Shown here one piece after another: positions 1 through 9,680 of a stretch of DNA of 64,000 bases. The stretch's first letter is position 1. Every line of letters begins with the position of its first letter. The position numbers and the translations under genes were made by a program. Source of the stretch: G963674835 sp963674835 (GTDB lineage Bacteria; Planctomycetota; Planctomycetia; Pirellulales; Thermoguttaceae); assembly GCA_963674835.2 (NCBI GenBank), contig CAXXKC010000003.1, positions 496,001 through 560,000 of the forward strand, in the 5' to 3' direction. The notes under the pieces were generated by a model. It saw only the letters and a list, made by a program, of their open reading frames with translations. It searched no databases and was not told the origin of the DNA.

Positions 1-1043
1 CCCTCGATCGGCATGGCGTTATAGATGGACGCTCGGCATCCGCCCACTGATCGGTGCCCCTTGAGCTCGACCAACCCGCGTGCCTTGGCGTCGCCGATGA
101 ACTTCTCCTCCAGTTCAGCGTTGGGCAGGCGGAAAGTGACGTTCATCATCGAACGGCTCTCCGGCTCGGCGTGACCGTTGTAGAAACCATCACTCTTGTC
201 GATGGCACTGTACAACAGGGAGGACTTCTCCTGGTTGCGCTGGAGGACCTTGTCGAGGCCTCCGATGTCGCGGAGCAACCAGTCGGTGACCAGCTTGACC
301 ATGTACACGCCGAAGCAGGGCGGCGTGTTCAGCAGCGATTTCTGATCGGCGATGGCCTTGTAGTTCAACATCGAGGGGAGCGAAGCAGGCACTCGCGCGA
401 GCAGATCGTCGCGCATGATGACCACCGTCACACCGGCCGGCCCGGCGTTCTTCTGCGCACACGCGTAGAGAATGCCGTACTTCTGCATGTCCAGCGGCCG
501 GCAGAGGAAATCGGACGATGCGTCGCACACCAGCGGCACGTCGCCCGTGTCGGGTTCGGTGGGAAACTGGATGCCTTGGATCGTCTCGTTCGACGTCATG
601 TGAACGTAGACGGCGTTGGAGCTCAGTTCGAGTTCGGCCTGCGTCGGCATGCGTCGGTAGCCGCCCGACGCGCCGTCCCAGGCGACGCGCACACCGCCCT
701 GGGTCTTGGCTTCGCTCATGGCCTTCTTCGCCCAAGAGCCGCTGATGATGTAATCGGCCGACTTGCCCGTGCCGTGGATAAACGTCATGGGAATCATTGC
801 GAACTGCAACAGGGCTCCGCCTTGCAGGAAGATCACCCGGTAGTTATCGGGAATCGCCAGCAGCTTGCGCAGGTTGCCCTCGGCCTGCTCGATAATCGAC
901 AGGAAGGTCTTCGAGCGGTGACTGATTTCGAGAATGGAGATTCCCGTGCCGGGCAGCGCGAGAAGATCGCGCTGTGCCTCTTCCAAGGCGGCAAGCGGTA
1001 ACATTGCGGGACCAGGCGAGAAATTGTAGACGCGCTCTTGCAT
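1..1043 (-). CDS. serC: Phosphoserine aminotransferase (3' end cut by window edge)
   Basis: PLP-dependent enzyme that converts 3-phosphohydroxypyruvate plus glutamate to O-phosphoserine in cytosolic serine biosynthesis (also used in pyridoxal phosphate synthesis). The reverse strand reads MQERVYNFSPGPAMLP at the start, the hallmark N-terminus of SerC. Further in are the HMTSNETIQGIQ segment and ACAQKNAGPAGVT, which contains the PLP-binding lysine. The last visible residues, CRASIYNAMPIEG, match the C-terminal region of the family, so only about 20 residues are lost beyond position 1. The start ATG is at 1041-1043. Downstream genes are unknown because the window ends. All key motifs are present and the assignment is secure. 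Confidence 0.95.
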   Translation of the reverse strand, partial: MQERVYNFSPGPAMLPLAALEEAQRDLLALPGTGISILEISHRSKTFLSIIEQAEGNLRKLLAIPDNYRVIFLQGGALLQFAMIPMTFIHGTGKSADYIISGSWAKKAMSEAKTQGGVRVAWDGASGGYRRMPTQAELELSSNAVYVHMTSNETIQGIQFPTEPDTGDVPLVCDASSDFLCRPLDMQKYGILYACAQKNAGPAGVTVVIMRDDLLARVPASLPSMLNYKAIADQKSLLNTPPCFGVYMVKLVTDWLLRDIGGLDKVLQRNQEKSSLLYSAIDKSDGFYNGHAEPESRSMMNVTFRLPNAELEEKFIGDAKARGLVELKGHRSVGGCRASIYNAMPIE

Positions 1044-1172
1044 GATCGTTGATCCTGACTGGGCTCCGAGAAGTGAATGCACAAGATTACGTTAGTCTAC
1101 AGAATCCGGGTTACCCGTGTCCAGCACCCACGCCGACCGCTGCGCCGCCGGCCGGCTCAAGGACGGACGGCT

Positions 1173-2213
1173 CTACCAGGCGTAGGCTTCGGGGGCTTGG
1201 TTGCCGGGTCCCGGCCAGATTTCGTCCAGCCGCTGGAGAATCTCGTCCGATAGGGAAATCTCTAGGGCTCGCACACCGCTCTCCAACTGGGCAAGCGTTC
1301 GCGGCCCCAAGATTGGGGCCGTCACACCCGGCTGATGCAAGAGCCAAGCCAGCGCCACGTCGGCCGGCGCCTCACCGACCTGCCGGCACAGGGCCTCGTA
1401 CGCTTCCAGTTGCGGCCGATGCTTGGCAACGAGCTCGGCGGGCAGATTCCCGCGACGGCCCTCGTGTGGACCGTCCAGCACGCCCGCCAGCAGACCGCCG
1501 CCGACAGGGCTGTAGGGGATAACGCCCACGCCCAGTGCCCGGCAAGCCGGAACTACCTCCAATTCCACGCTGCGGGTGGTCAGGTTGTATCGGCTCTGCT
1601 CGGCGACCAGTCCCAACGCGTTTCGCGCGGCGGCAAGCGTATTGGCCTGCGCGATATTCCAGGCGGCAAAGTTACTGCTGCCTACGTAAAGAACCTTGCC
1701 CACCGCGATGAGCTGCTCCATCGCCTGCCACGTTTCCTCCCAGGAGGGACCGTGATCGATGCCGCCAATCTGATCCATGTACTGCAAGTTCATCCATTGG
1801 GGAGCCATCCCGGAGGGATAACCTCGGTCGATGTGGTGCATCTGGTACAGATCGATCACCTCTACGCCCAGCCGACGCAGACTGGCGTCGCACGCGCGGC
1901 GGATATGCAGAGCCGACAGGCCCCGCTGATGCGGCAACGGCCCCATCGGACCATAGACCTTCGTGGCTAGCACGATCCGCTCACGGCGTCCGCCTCCCTG
2001 CGCCAACCAGCGGCCGATCAATTCCTCGGTGAGCCCCTTGCCCAACGGCCGGCCATACACGTCGGCCGTGTCGAAGAAGTTGATCCCCAACTCCAATGCC
2101 CGATCCATGATAGCAAAACTGTCCGCCTCACTGGTCTGGGCACCGAAGTTCATCGTGCCCAGGCAAAGCCGGCTGACGGCGGCGCCGGTGCGTCCGAGTT
2201 GTACGTACTGCAT
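1173..2213 (-). CDS. Aldo/keto reductase
   Basis: NADPH-dependent oxidoreductase of the aldo/keto reductase superfamily, 346 residues, cytosolic. It opens MQYVQLGRTGAAVSRLCLG, as is typical of the YghZ/Tas-like branch. The catalytic set is visible: Asp and Tyr in FFDTADVYGR, Lys in LATKVYG and His in YQMHHID. The C-terminal NADP-binding segment includes LGPRTLAQLE. The ATG at 2211-2213 is preferred over an in-frame TTG one codon upstream. The gene lies alone between serC and a giant secreted protein on the same strand, with about 130 bp on each side. The substrate cannot be read from sequence; a sugar or aldehyde role would fit the neighbouring carbohydrate genes but is inference. Confidence 0.9.
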   Translation of the reverse strand: MQYVQLGRTGAAVSRLCLGTMNFGAQTSEADSFAIMDRALELGINFFDTADVYGRPLGKGLTEELIGRWLAQGGGRRERIVLATKVYGPMGPLPHQRGLSALHIRRACDASLRRLGVEVIDLYQMHHIDRGYPSGMAPQWMNLQYMDQIGGIDHGPSWEETWQAMEQLIAVGKVLYVGSSNFAAWNIAQANTLAAARNALGLVAEQSRYNLTTRSVELEVVPACRALGVGVIPYSPVGGGLLAGVLDGPHEGRRGNLPAELVAKHRPQLEAYEALCRQVGEAPADVALAWLLHQPGVTAPILGPRTLAQLESGVRALEISLSDEILQRLDEIWPGPGNQAPEAYAW

Positions 2214-2345
2214 CAAGCTGCCCTTTCTTCGCTCTCCAAAGCCCTGTCCGAAAGCAGACGCGAGGCCCCCTCTTTGAATTCACTGCACTCGCACCATCGT
2301 ACGCGCTCGGGCACGCATCGATCAATGCTCCCAGAGCGTGGGCCG

Positions 2346-5300
2346 CTAGCGAACCGGAAATCGGATCTCGTACGAGATGTCCTGATCCGCCGGAATTCCG
2401 ACGCCCTCGTGGTAACGCCAATCGGGCGGCTGGGTGCACGTGGTCACAGTAATCTGCGACGAACATGGCTCTCCGCCGGCCCGTTGCAGTTCGATCCAGA
2501 ATCGCCGCACCTTGAAACAGTCATGGCCCGGGTTCTGAATGGCCAGCGCGTTCCATTCGCTCAGCGTGGCGACGGCCGCGGCGGGGATCGGCATGGAAAC
2601 ATCGCCCCAAATTCCCCGCGATTCGTCGCCGCCGCACGCGGGAATCGGCCCCAAAGACACTCCGTTGAGGACCGCGGTGGACACATAATCCCCGCCGTTT
2701 TGCAGCCCCGTGGCCTGAAAGTGAAGCGTGGCCGACTTGGCTTGCCGCAACTCGTCCAGCTTGAGGTCGTTCCGTGGATTCGGGCCTGGCTGACGAGTGA
2801 GCTCCACCGGCTGCCCGTGGATCGAGCGGCCGAGTACACGTTGTGCGATCTCCAGCCGCATGTCGGCCCAGCGGGCCCAATCGCCCGACGTGTTGTCGGC
2901 AGGACCAGGGTCGGCGATCAGCTTGAGCTGAACACGTCGGCCCGCCCATCGGCCCAGATCGGCCTCCAGCGGCGTCCAAGCGTGCTGAATCCACTGGCGT
3001 TCGGCCACAACCGTCTCCTTGCCGTCCGGCTCGACGACGGCCACGCGGAAAACGATTCCATCGCCCGGGTCACTCCCGTCGCTCTTGCCGATCAGGCATC
3101 GGAAGGCGGCCTTCGGCTCGGCCGGCAAGTCGATCGGAGCGAATAGGCTCGACGTGTATCCGGGCCCCGACTTGTAGGGCGGATGCATGTGGAGCCCTTG
3201 CTTCGACTCGCCGCCACAATGGCACTCGGCCCGGTGCGAGTAGGCACCGGTGGCCGGATCGACCGGCTGTTCCCGCCCGCCGCGAAGGCACTGCTGGACG
3301 GCAAACTGATCTGGGAAGTCGGCAATCGGAACGATGGCATCCTCGCTCTTGAGCCACCACGTGCGCCGGTAGACCAGCGGACCGGCCTGGACGCTCAGTG
3401 GCAGTGGACGGACTTCCTCGTGCACCGACTTCGCCAACGGAAAATCCAACTGGACCGCCTTTCTCGGCGCCAACGTGACTTTCTGCGATTGGTCGCCCAG
3501 CGTGACGGTCGCTTCCCGAGATGTGTGAACGTTCGGCACCAGATCCAGCGCGAGCCGATCGCTCACGTGCAACTGCGCCTCGACCAACGGCACGACCGTG
3601 AAATCGATCCACGCCTCATCCAGCTTTTTCCAGATGCGCGAGCCGGGCGTCGCATCCGCAGGAATCAGCACCTCGTGGGCCGTGCTGCCGGTAACGGAGA
3701 CCGTTTCGCCAGGCATGACCGTCGCGTGCGGGCAGCTCAGCGATACGCCCGTCGCAGGCTTCGGCGTGAGCACGTAGCTGAAGGCCTTGTCGACTGGCTC
3801 GATGTGCACCAGCCCACGGCTGAGTCGCGTTTCGGCTGGGCCAAGCTCCTTCCGCTCGACGTCCAACGCCACGGCCGTCGCCGCGCGGCCGCCCAGCCCG
3901 ACATCGAACTGCGTGCAGCCCGCGACGGGAATCACCTCCACCGAGCCGTCTTCGTGGCGATGCGCGATGAGCTGACCGTCGCAGGCCACCTGGGGCAACC
4001 GCGTGAAACGGCCGCGACCGTCGGCGTACAAGTAGGCGGGCGAATCGACGTAGTCGACCCGGTGGCCGTCGACCAGAGCACTGAACGCGGTCAGCTTCAA
4101 CTCGGCCGGACCCTGCACATGCCAACCGTTGGGCGGCAACACGGTATCGCCGACGGTCCAGGTTTCGGTCGGATGGCCGTTGACCGTGACGCTCAATCCG
4201 TTGGAATATCGCGTGACGATCTGCGATCGCCGATAGGCATCGCTGGCCACCGCACTGCTCGTATCGAGCAACCGGCCCTGAGCGTCGGCGTAGCGGATGT
4301 CAACGGCCGTCGCTTCGGCATAGTGGGCGTGCACCTGTTGCAAGTTGAAGTAGCTACGAACGCCGCTGGCCATGCCGCCATCGAGGACGAGAAAGCCCGT
4401 GTGGCCGAAGGCCAGCGTGGCAGCGAGGAAACGATCCAGCCGCGCTTCGCGCTGTTCGGCACTGCCGAGGCCCTCCCGACCGTAGAACATCCCCGGATTG
4501 CCCATGCCGAAGTTGCAGCACAGAGGGTGCATCTTCCGCAAGTCGAAATCGACCAACCAAGGGTTGTTGGGCAGGCGGGCAGCCTGGTCCTGGCCGTAAT
4601 TGCCGTCGGTCAGGCCGCAGTAGTACCAATGGTTGTTCCCCTCGCTATAGACCGGACCGTTCCACGTCTTCTTCTGATGGAGCATGATCTCGCCGTACGC
4701 GAACAGCGTGCCCGCGAAGGTGCCGGCACCGGGCACTCGTGCATCGAAATCAACATAATCCCAAGGGCGCACGGCCGTGTGAACGTCGCAGTAGGCCGTA
4801 TCGAGGTGGAACTTCTCCTGGATGATCGGCGCCAGCCGGGCCTCGAACTCGACGGCGCGGGCCGGCTTGGGGTTGTAGCATCGGGCCCAAGCGCGGCGCC
4901 AGTCGCCGCTCGACTCGCGCGTCACGCAGTCCTCGTCCCAGTGCTCGTTCACTGGCGAGTAGTCGGTGTAGTTGTTGTAGATGCCGTAGCGGAAGCCGAG
5001 CGCGTGCAATTTGCGAGCGTAGTCGACCTGGCCCTCGTCGCCGCCCTTGCCGGGCGCGGCCCGGGTGCGGAAGGTGAAGCTCTCGCCGCCGTCGCGCCAA
5101 CCGGTCTCGTGGTCGGTGATGACCACTTTCGTCATGCCGTACCGAGCCACGTTCTTCCATAGGGCATAGTCGTGCTCGCGATTGGAAGCCCCGTGGGCGA
5201 TCCAAAGCCGTTGGCCAGCCACGTGCATCCACGGCGACTTTGGGTTGGCGATGTTCGGCAGAATCTCTTCCAGCCGCGGCGAGACGGTCAGAAAGAGCCG

Positions 5301-6689
5301 TTCGAAACAGTCGTTCCGACGGCCGTCGGTCTTGGGAAGATACCGCGACCCACCGTTGTAGCGCACGCCATCCTCGGCAATCTGATTGACCATCCAGAAC
5401 TTCGACGCACCGGTCCGGTAATGGTCTAGGATGGCAAAGACGAACAGCGGCGTTTCCGCCGGCCCCGACACCACGAACGCCGGGCGTTGGGCGTCGCCGA
5501 CCAGGTAGGGCAGCGTCACGAGCCGGGGACTATCCAGCCCGACCGCTCGCCCGATGCAGAACTCGCCCACGTGTCCGCCCGTCGAACGAGCGTCCACCAC
5601 CAGTGATTTCTGCCAAAGTCGCAACGTATAGGTCGCCTCGGCCGTCAGCGGGCCGATCGAACACCGCCACACCGATTCCACCGCGTCGCCCTGGCGGCCG
5701 CAACGGATCAGTTCGACCTTGTCGGGCACCACGGGAGCGTCAGAACCGGCAGGCACGAAGCGAAGTCCTCCGTCGACCATCGGCCGAAACACCTTCCCGC
5801 GACCAATCCACTCGGCCGTCACGTCGCCGAGCGTGCCGCTGGCAGGCTGGTAACGGTAGACCAACCGGCCGTCCTTGCCTTCGTAACGGAATTCGTACCC
5901 GCCGTCGGACTCGCTCACGTCGGTCTTGTACTGATCCGTCAGGTTTGTCGGCAGGATCGTCTCTTCCCGAGTAGGGAAGGGGAGCCGTCCCGGGCCGGTG
6001 TTCGTGCCGGGGCTCTGGCCGGCGAAGAGCGTGAGGTTCCGCTCACGGCGCGGCGCGAACTTCAGCGGCGGCAACTGCTCCTCGTACACGGCGAGGTTGT
6101 CGAAGAACAACACACGGTCGTCCTTGTTCCGCCCGCCGTCGATTTGGATGCCCTCCAAAACGGCGCCGTCTCGGAGGATGGCCAGTTGCTCGGGCGCGAG
6201 GCGGCGGTGCATCAACCACCACTCCTGCCAGTTCACGCGGCCCATGGAAACGCGCACGGTCTGACCGCTCGGACTGCGCAACAGAACGCAGATCTCCACC
6301 TGCGGCGTTGACGGATCGGGGCTCCACGCCCAGTTGTTGCCATAGATCCAGAAATTGACGCAGTCGAACGGTTTTGGAACGGGGATCGGTTGCGGCGGCC
6401 GGAGCGTGACCGATGCGCGACCCTCGCCACGGTAGGTGAGCCGGCCGACATACTTGCCCCAGAGCTGTTGCTCACGGCAACGCACCAGGCTCGCATTCGA
6501 GTCGGTGCACTCGACCGTCCAGCCGGCCAGGCTCTCGAAATCGACCAGGGCAGGGTGGGTATCCTGGGTGCGATTGGCCCAGACCATCTCGTACGGCCGC
6601 TTGCCGACAGGTTCTTCGAGGACTTCGTCCGCGGATGCGACGGCGGTAACAACAGCCATGAGCGACAGGCAGACGGACCGGCAGAGCAT
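2346..6689 (-). CDS. Large secreted glycosidase-like protein
   Basis: Protein of 1447 residues with a signal peptide (about residues 1-21, MLCRSVCLSLMAVVTAVASA). The start at 6687-6689 is chosen because GGAGG lies five bases upstream and the signal peptide begins there; 37 more in-frame codons upstream are unlikely to be translated. Residues about 40-200 look like a carbohydrate-binding beta-sandwich. Residues about 480-750 read like a TIM-barrel glycosidase: VVITDHETGWRDGG near 520, FRYGIYNNYTDY, and AYCDVH near 633, which offers a candidate catalytic Asp. Later parts are beta-rich and the C-terminus looks like another binding domain. I cannot assign it to a numbered glycoside hydrolase family. 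The sugar oxidoreductase and isomerase genes on the same strand fit a carbohydrate-degradation role. Confidence 0.65.
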   Translation of the reverse strand: MLCRSVCLSLMAVVTAVASADEVLEEPVGKRPYEMVWANRTQDTHPALVDFESLAGWTVECTDSNASLVRCREQQLWGKYVGRLTYRGEGRASVTLRPPQPIPVPKPFDCVNFWIYGNNWAWSPDPSTPQVEICVLLRSPSGQTVRVSMGRVNWQEWWLMHRRLAPEQLAILRDGAVLEGIQIDGGRNKDDRVLFFDNLAVYEEQLPPLKFAPRRERNLTLFAGQSPGTNTGPGRLPFPTREETILPTNLTDQYKTDVSESDGGYEFRYEGKDGRLVYRYQPASGTLGDVTAEWIGRGKVFRPMVDGGLRFVPAGSDAPVVPDKVELIRCGRQGDAVESVWRCSIGPLTAEATYTLRLWQKSLVVDARSTGGHVGEFCIGRAVGLDSPRLVTLPYLVGDAQRPAFVVSGPAETPLFVFAILDHYRTGASKFWMVNQIAEDGVRYNGGSRYLPKTDGRRNDCFERLFLTVSPRLEEILPNIANPKSPWMHVAGQRLWIAHGASNREHDYALWKNVARYGMTKVVITDHETGWRDGGESFTFRTRAAPGKGGDEGQVDYARKLHALGFRYGIYNNYTDYSPVNEHWDEDCVTRESSGDWRRAWARCYNPKPARAVEFEARLAPIIQEKFHLDTAYCDVHTAVRPWDYVDFDARVPGAGTFAGTLFAYGEIMLHQKKTWNGPVYSEGNNHWYYCGLTDGNYGQDQAARLPNNPWLVDFDLRKMHPLCCNFGMGNPGMFYGREGLGSAEQREARLDRFLAATLAFGHTGFLVLDGGMASGVRSYFNLQQVHAHYAEATAVDIRYADAQGRLLDTSSAVASDAYRRSQIVTRYSNGLSVTVNGHPTETWTVGDTVLPPNGWHVQGPAELKLTAFSALVDGHRVDYVDSPAYLYADGRGRFTRLPQVACDGQLIAHRHEDGSVEVIPVAGCTQFDVGLGGRAATAVALDVERKELGPAETRLSRGLVHIEPVDKAFSYVLTPKPATGVSLSCPHATVMPGETVSVTGSTAHEVLIPADATPGSRIWKKLDEAWIDFTVVPLVEAQLHVSDRLALDLVPNVHTSREATVTLGDQSQKVTLAPRKAVQLDFPLAKSVHEEVRPLPLSVQAGPLVYRRTWWLKSEDAIVPIADFPDQFAVQQCLRGGREQPVDPATGAYSHRAECHCGGESKQGLHMHPPYKSGPGYTSSLFAPIDLPAEPKAAFRCLIGKSDGSDPGDGIVFRVAVVEPDGKETVVAERQWIQHAWTPLEADLGRWAGRRVQLKLIADPGPADNTSGDWARWADMRLEIAQRVLGRSIHGQPVELTRQPGPNPRNDLKLDELRQAKSATLHFQATGLQNGGDYVSTAVLNGVSLGPIPACGGDESRGIWGDVSMPIPAAAVATLSEWNALAIQNPGHDCFKVRRFWIELQRAGGEPCSSQITVTTCTQPPDWRYHEGVGIPADQDISYEIRFPVR

Positions 6690-6871
6690 CGGATCCTCCG
6701 TGGCGGTAGGCAAGGAAAGCCGGATCGTGTAGGCGGGGCTGCCCCTATGTGATCCACAGTATGAGACGAAGCCCGCGCGGTTGTCAAACCGCCGACCCAC
6801 TCACACCGCGCAACACTGTTTTCGCCGACCGCCATCAACGGAGCCGGCGGAAGTAGCTCTGCCGACGATTC

Positions 6872-8365
6872 TCAGAGCGGCCGCAGGACCGACTGGCTGC
6901 GCCAGTAGTCGAAGAGCGTCTCCTCCGAGAGCACACCGCCGCCCATGCCGCTCTTGCGGACGCCCCCGTAGGGAATGCCGAGTGGGAAGAGGTTGTGGGC
7001 GTTGATCCAACTGTTGCCGGCGATCATGCCTTCGGCGACACGGTAGGCGCGGTTCATGTCGGTCGTCCACACGCTATTGGCCAGCCCATAGTCGGTCTGG
7101 TTGGCCATGCCGATCGCTTCGGCCTCGTCGTCGAACGCGGCCAGGTACGCAACCGGGCCGAAGATCTCCTCGCGCGCGGCGACGTTGTCCAACGAGCCGG
7201 CCAGCAGTGCCGGCTTCACGTAGAAACCGTCGCAGCCCTCGACCGTCGCTTCGCCGCCTTCGAGAACCACTTCGGCCCCTTCCTGGCGGCCGCGTTGCAG
7301 GTAGCCGAGCACCCGCTGCCGCTGCTTCTGATTGACAACCGGGCCCATCTGCGCGGCGCCGTCCAGTTCGTAGCCGATGGCCACCTTCTTCATGCGGTCG
7401 ATACACGCATCGACGAAACGGTTGTAGATCGATCGCTGGACGAGCCACCGTGTCGCGTCGCAACATACCTGGCCCGTGTGGAAGGTGACGGCCTGAACCA
7501 GCTTTTCGGCCGTCTCGTCGACATCGACATCGTCGAACACGACTGCGGCCCCCTTGCCGCCCAACTCCAACTTGGCCGGCACCAGGTTGCGGCCGCACGC
7601 CTCGCCAACCAGACGCCCCACCTCCGGCGAGCCGGTGAACGACATACGCCGCAGCCCAGGATGGGACGACACGGCCGCGCCAGTTACTTCGCCGAAGCCC
7701 GGCACCACGTTGATCACCCCGTCGGGAATACCAATTTCCTTCGCCAGATGCGCGATGTACAGCGTCGACAGCGGCGTGTCTTCGGCCGGCTTGATCACCA
7801 CGGTATTGCCAGCGGCCAGCGCGGGCCCAATCCCCCAGCCGACGAGCAGAATGGGGAAATTCCACGGGAAGATGAATCCGCACGGGCCCCAGGGATGGCG
7901 GACCGTCCATGCTTCATAGCCGGCGATCGCTCGGGCGGTGCGCCGCTGGATGTGTTGGGCCAGGTCCGCGAAATAACGCAGCGTGTCGACGAAGTTCTGC
8001 ACATCGCCCTCGGCCTGACCCAGCAGCTTGCCGCAGTCGATCGCTTCGAGCTGACCAATGATCTTCAGCCGCCGCTGGACCTCGTCGGCCAAACGGTGCA
8101 GCAGCACGCCGCGATCGTTCGGAGCCATGGTGGCCCAACCCGATGTGACAAACGCCTCGTCGGCCGCTTGCACGGCGCGATCGACGTCGTCGGGCTGCAT
8201 GGCGCACACCTCCGCGAGGACCTGACCCGAGCCGGGATCGCGGGTTTCGAAGACGGCCTCGCCAGCCGACGGCACCTCTTCCCCGCCGATGAACGCCCCG
8301 AGCGGACCTCGAGCAAGAAAAACGGCGACTTCCGGCAGTAGTTCCGTTGCACGTGCGGTGGCCAT
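6872..8365 (-). CDS. NAD(P)-dependent aldehyde dehydrogenase
   Basis: Oxidises aldehydes to carboxylic acids; 497 residues, the usual ALDH length. Visible family motifs are PWNFPILL in the cofactor-binding region, FTGSPEVGRLV, LELGGK with the general-base Glu at residue 267, and GQVCC with the nucleophilic Cys at 301. EIFGPV and the C-terminal PYGGVRKSGMG segment complete the set and recall betaine-aldehyde or gamma-aminobutyraldehyde dehydrogenases. The ATG at 8363-8365 is preferred because AGAAGGAG lies just upstream; a further 31 in-frame codons upstream are not needed. The gene is followed 180 bp later by the large secreted protein and preceded by an oxidoreductase gene, so it may oxidise an aldehyde derived from sugar breakdown. 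The substrate is not determinable. Confidence 0.93.
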   Translation of the reverse strand: MATARATELLPEVAVFLARGPLGAFIGGEEVPSAGEAVFETRDPGSGQVLAEVCAMQPDDVDRAVQAADEAFVTSGWATMAPNDRGVLLHRLADEVQRRLKIIGQLEAIDCGKLLGQAEGDVQNFVDTLRYFADLAQHIQRRTARAIAGYEAWTVRHPWGPCGFIFPWNFPILLVGWGIGPALAAGNTVVIKPAEDTPLSTLYIAHLAKEIGIPDGVINVVPGFGEVTGAAVSSHPGLRRMSFTGSPEVGRLVGEACGRNLVPAKLELGGKGAAVVFDDVDVDETAEKLVQAVTFHTGQVCCDATRWLVQRSIYNRFVDACIDRMKKVAIGYELDGAAQMGPVVNQKQRQRVLGYLQRGRQEGAEVVLEGGEATVEGCDGFYVKPALLAGSLDNVAAREEIFGPVAYLAAFDDEAEAIGMANQTDYGLANSVWTTDMNRAYRVAEGMIAGNSWINAHNLFPLGIPYGGVRKSGMGGGVLSEETLFDYWRSQSVLRPL

Positions 8366-8471
8366 CGGTTTTCTCCTTCTACATATGGGGCGATACGGCT
8401 GGTTGAATTCTAGCCGAGTGGGGAGTTCCAGGCGAGTAGGGACCGATGTCGGCAGCACGGAGCGGCCGGCG

Positions 8472-9680
8472 TCAACTGCCGAGGGGGTTTTCGCGGCTGG
8501 TAAGCGGGATGCTGACCGGAGCGTTGGCCAAATGCGATGCGAACACCGCGACGATCATCTCCACCGTCACCCGAGCGCTCTCGAGGTTCGAGATCGGCGC
8601 TCGGTCAGCCTCGATCGCGGCGAGAAGGTCCTTGACCGCCAAAACGTTGCCGGCATGCAGGCCGCCATCGGACAGCGGCTCCGGTTTGCCGATGCCGGCC
8701 GAGCTGATCGGAACCCAACTCTTGCCCGTCTCGCCGGGCGACCAAGTGCTGTCGGGCAGGAAATGGGCCACCGGCAAGTAGCCCAAGCCAAGACGCAGAA
8801 TGCCCCGAGACCCATAGATCGCCAGCCCGAACCGCGTCGGATGGCCGCCCGCATCGCGGACCGAATCGAAGTAGGCCGTCGCACCGCCCGCCATCCGATA
8901 CATGGCGTGCACTTCGTCGCCGGCCAGCGGGCCGATCCCTTCGTTGCCCGGTTGCACGTCTTCCTTGCGCACTGGCCGGCCGTCGTGTTGGACCGTCGCG
9001 AAGCACCATTTCGGCTCGCCGGCAGCCCAATGGATCATGTCCATCACATGGCTGCCCAATACCCAGAGGTCCTCGCCACCGCCACGGCGGTCTTCCTTGC
9101 CTCGGCCGCGGATCTCGACGATGTGCCCGAGCTGGCCCGACTCGAGCAGCTGCCGAAGCACGGGGAGCCTGGGGCTGTACCGGGTCTGATAGGCGACGGC
9201 CGCTTTCACACCGTGTTGCGTACAGGCAGCCACCATCTGGTCGGCCTCGGCCAGCGTGCGGCAGGGCGGCTTTTCCAGGTAGATGCCCTTAGCGCGGCAC
9301 TGTGCAGCGGCGACGACCATCTCGCAGTGTTGATCGAGCCAGCGCGGCCCGACGGCAACCAGATCCGGTTTGACTTCGTCGAGCATCCGCCGGTAGTCGG
9401 CAAAACCCTTGGGATTGCCAAGCCGCTTGACGGCCTGGGCTAGTCCCTTTGGGTCGGCGTCGGCGACGGCAACGATCTCGGTCGCCGGCACATCGAGCCA
9501 CACGGTGTCGATGCCGTGGCCGTAGTTGCCGTGGCCGGTGTGCCCGATCACAGCCACTCGATAGCGGCGCGACTCGGCCCGAAGAACATACGGCGACGCA
9601 AGGGCAGTCAACCCGGCTGCGGCGGCCGTGGCAAGGAAGCGGCGGCGGGTAGTCATGGCGCAGGCTCCAGTGCGACTCAT
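8472..9680 (-). CDS. Gfo/Idh/MocA family oxidoreductase with Tat signal
   Basis: NAD(P)-dependent sugar-type oxidoreductase, 402 residues. MTTRRRFLATAAAAGLTAL near the N-terminus is a twin-arginine signal, so it probably acts in the periplasm. The Rossmann segment reads RYRVAVIGHTGHGNYGHG, an unusual glycine loop. EKPPCRTLAEAD is the Gfo/Idh/MocA EKP motif carrying a catalytic lysine. The start at 9680 overlaps the stop of the upstream isomerase gene as ATGA, which implies translational coupling; a second ATG at 9656 with GGAG eight bases upstream would give 394 residues and is nearly as likely. The pair of Tat-exported oxidoreductase and TIM-barrel isomerase is common in planctomycetes. The substrate is unknown. 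Confidence 0.88.
   Translation of the reverse strand: MSRTGACAMTTRRRFLATAAAAGLTALASPYVLRAESRRYRVAVIGHTGHGNYGHGIDTVWLDVPATEIVAVADADPKGLAQAVKRLGNPKGFADYRRMLDEVKPDLVAVGPRWLDQHCEMVVAAAQCRAKGIYLEKPPCRTLAEADQMVAACTQHGVKAAVAYQTRYSPRLPVLRQLLESGQLGHIVEIRGRGKEDRRGGGEDLWVLGSHVMDMIHWAAGEPKWCFATVQHDGRPVRKEDVQPGNEGIGPLAGDEVHAMYRMAGGATAYFDSVRDAGGHPTRFGLAIYGSRGILRLGLGYLPVAHFLPDSTWSPGETGKSWVPISSAGIGKPEPLSDGGLHAGNVLAVKDLLAAIEADRAPISNLESARVTVEMIVAVFASHLANAPVSIPLTSRENPLGS

Noticed and set aside
3183..5162. Long open frame (659 codons) on the plus strand opposite the large secreted protein
   Set aside because: It is a shadow of the GC-rich minus-strand gene; the protein is Arg/Val/Gly-rich with no family pattern, signal or ribosome site.
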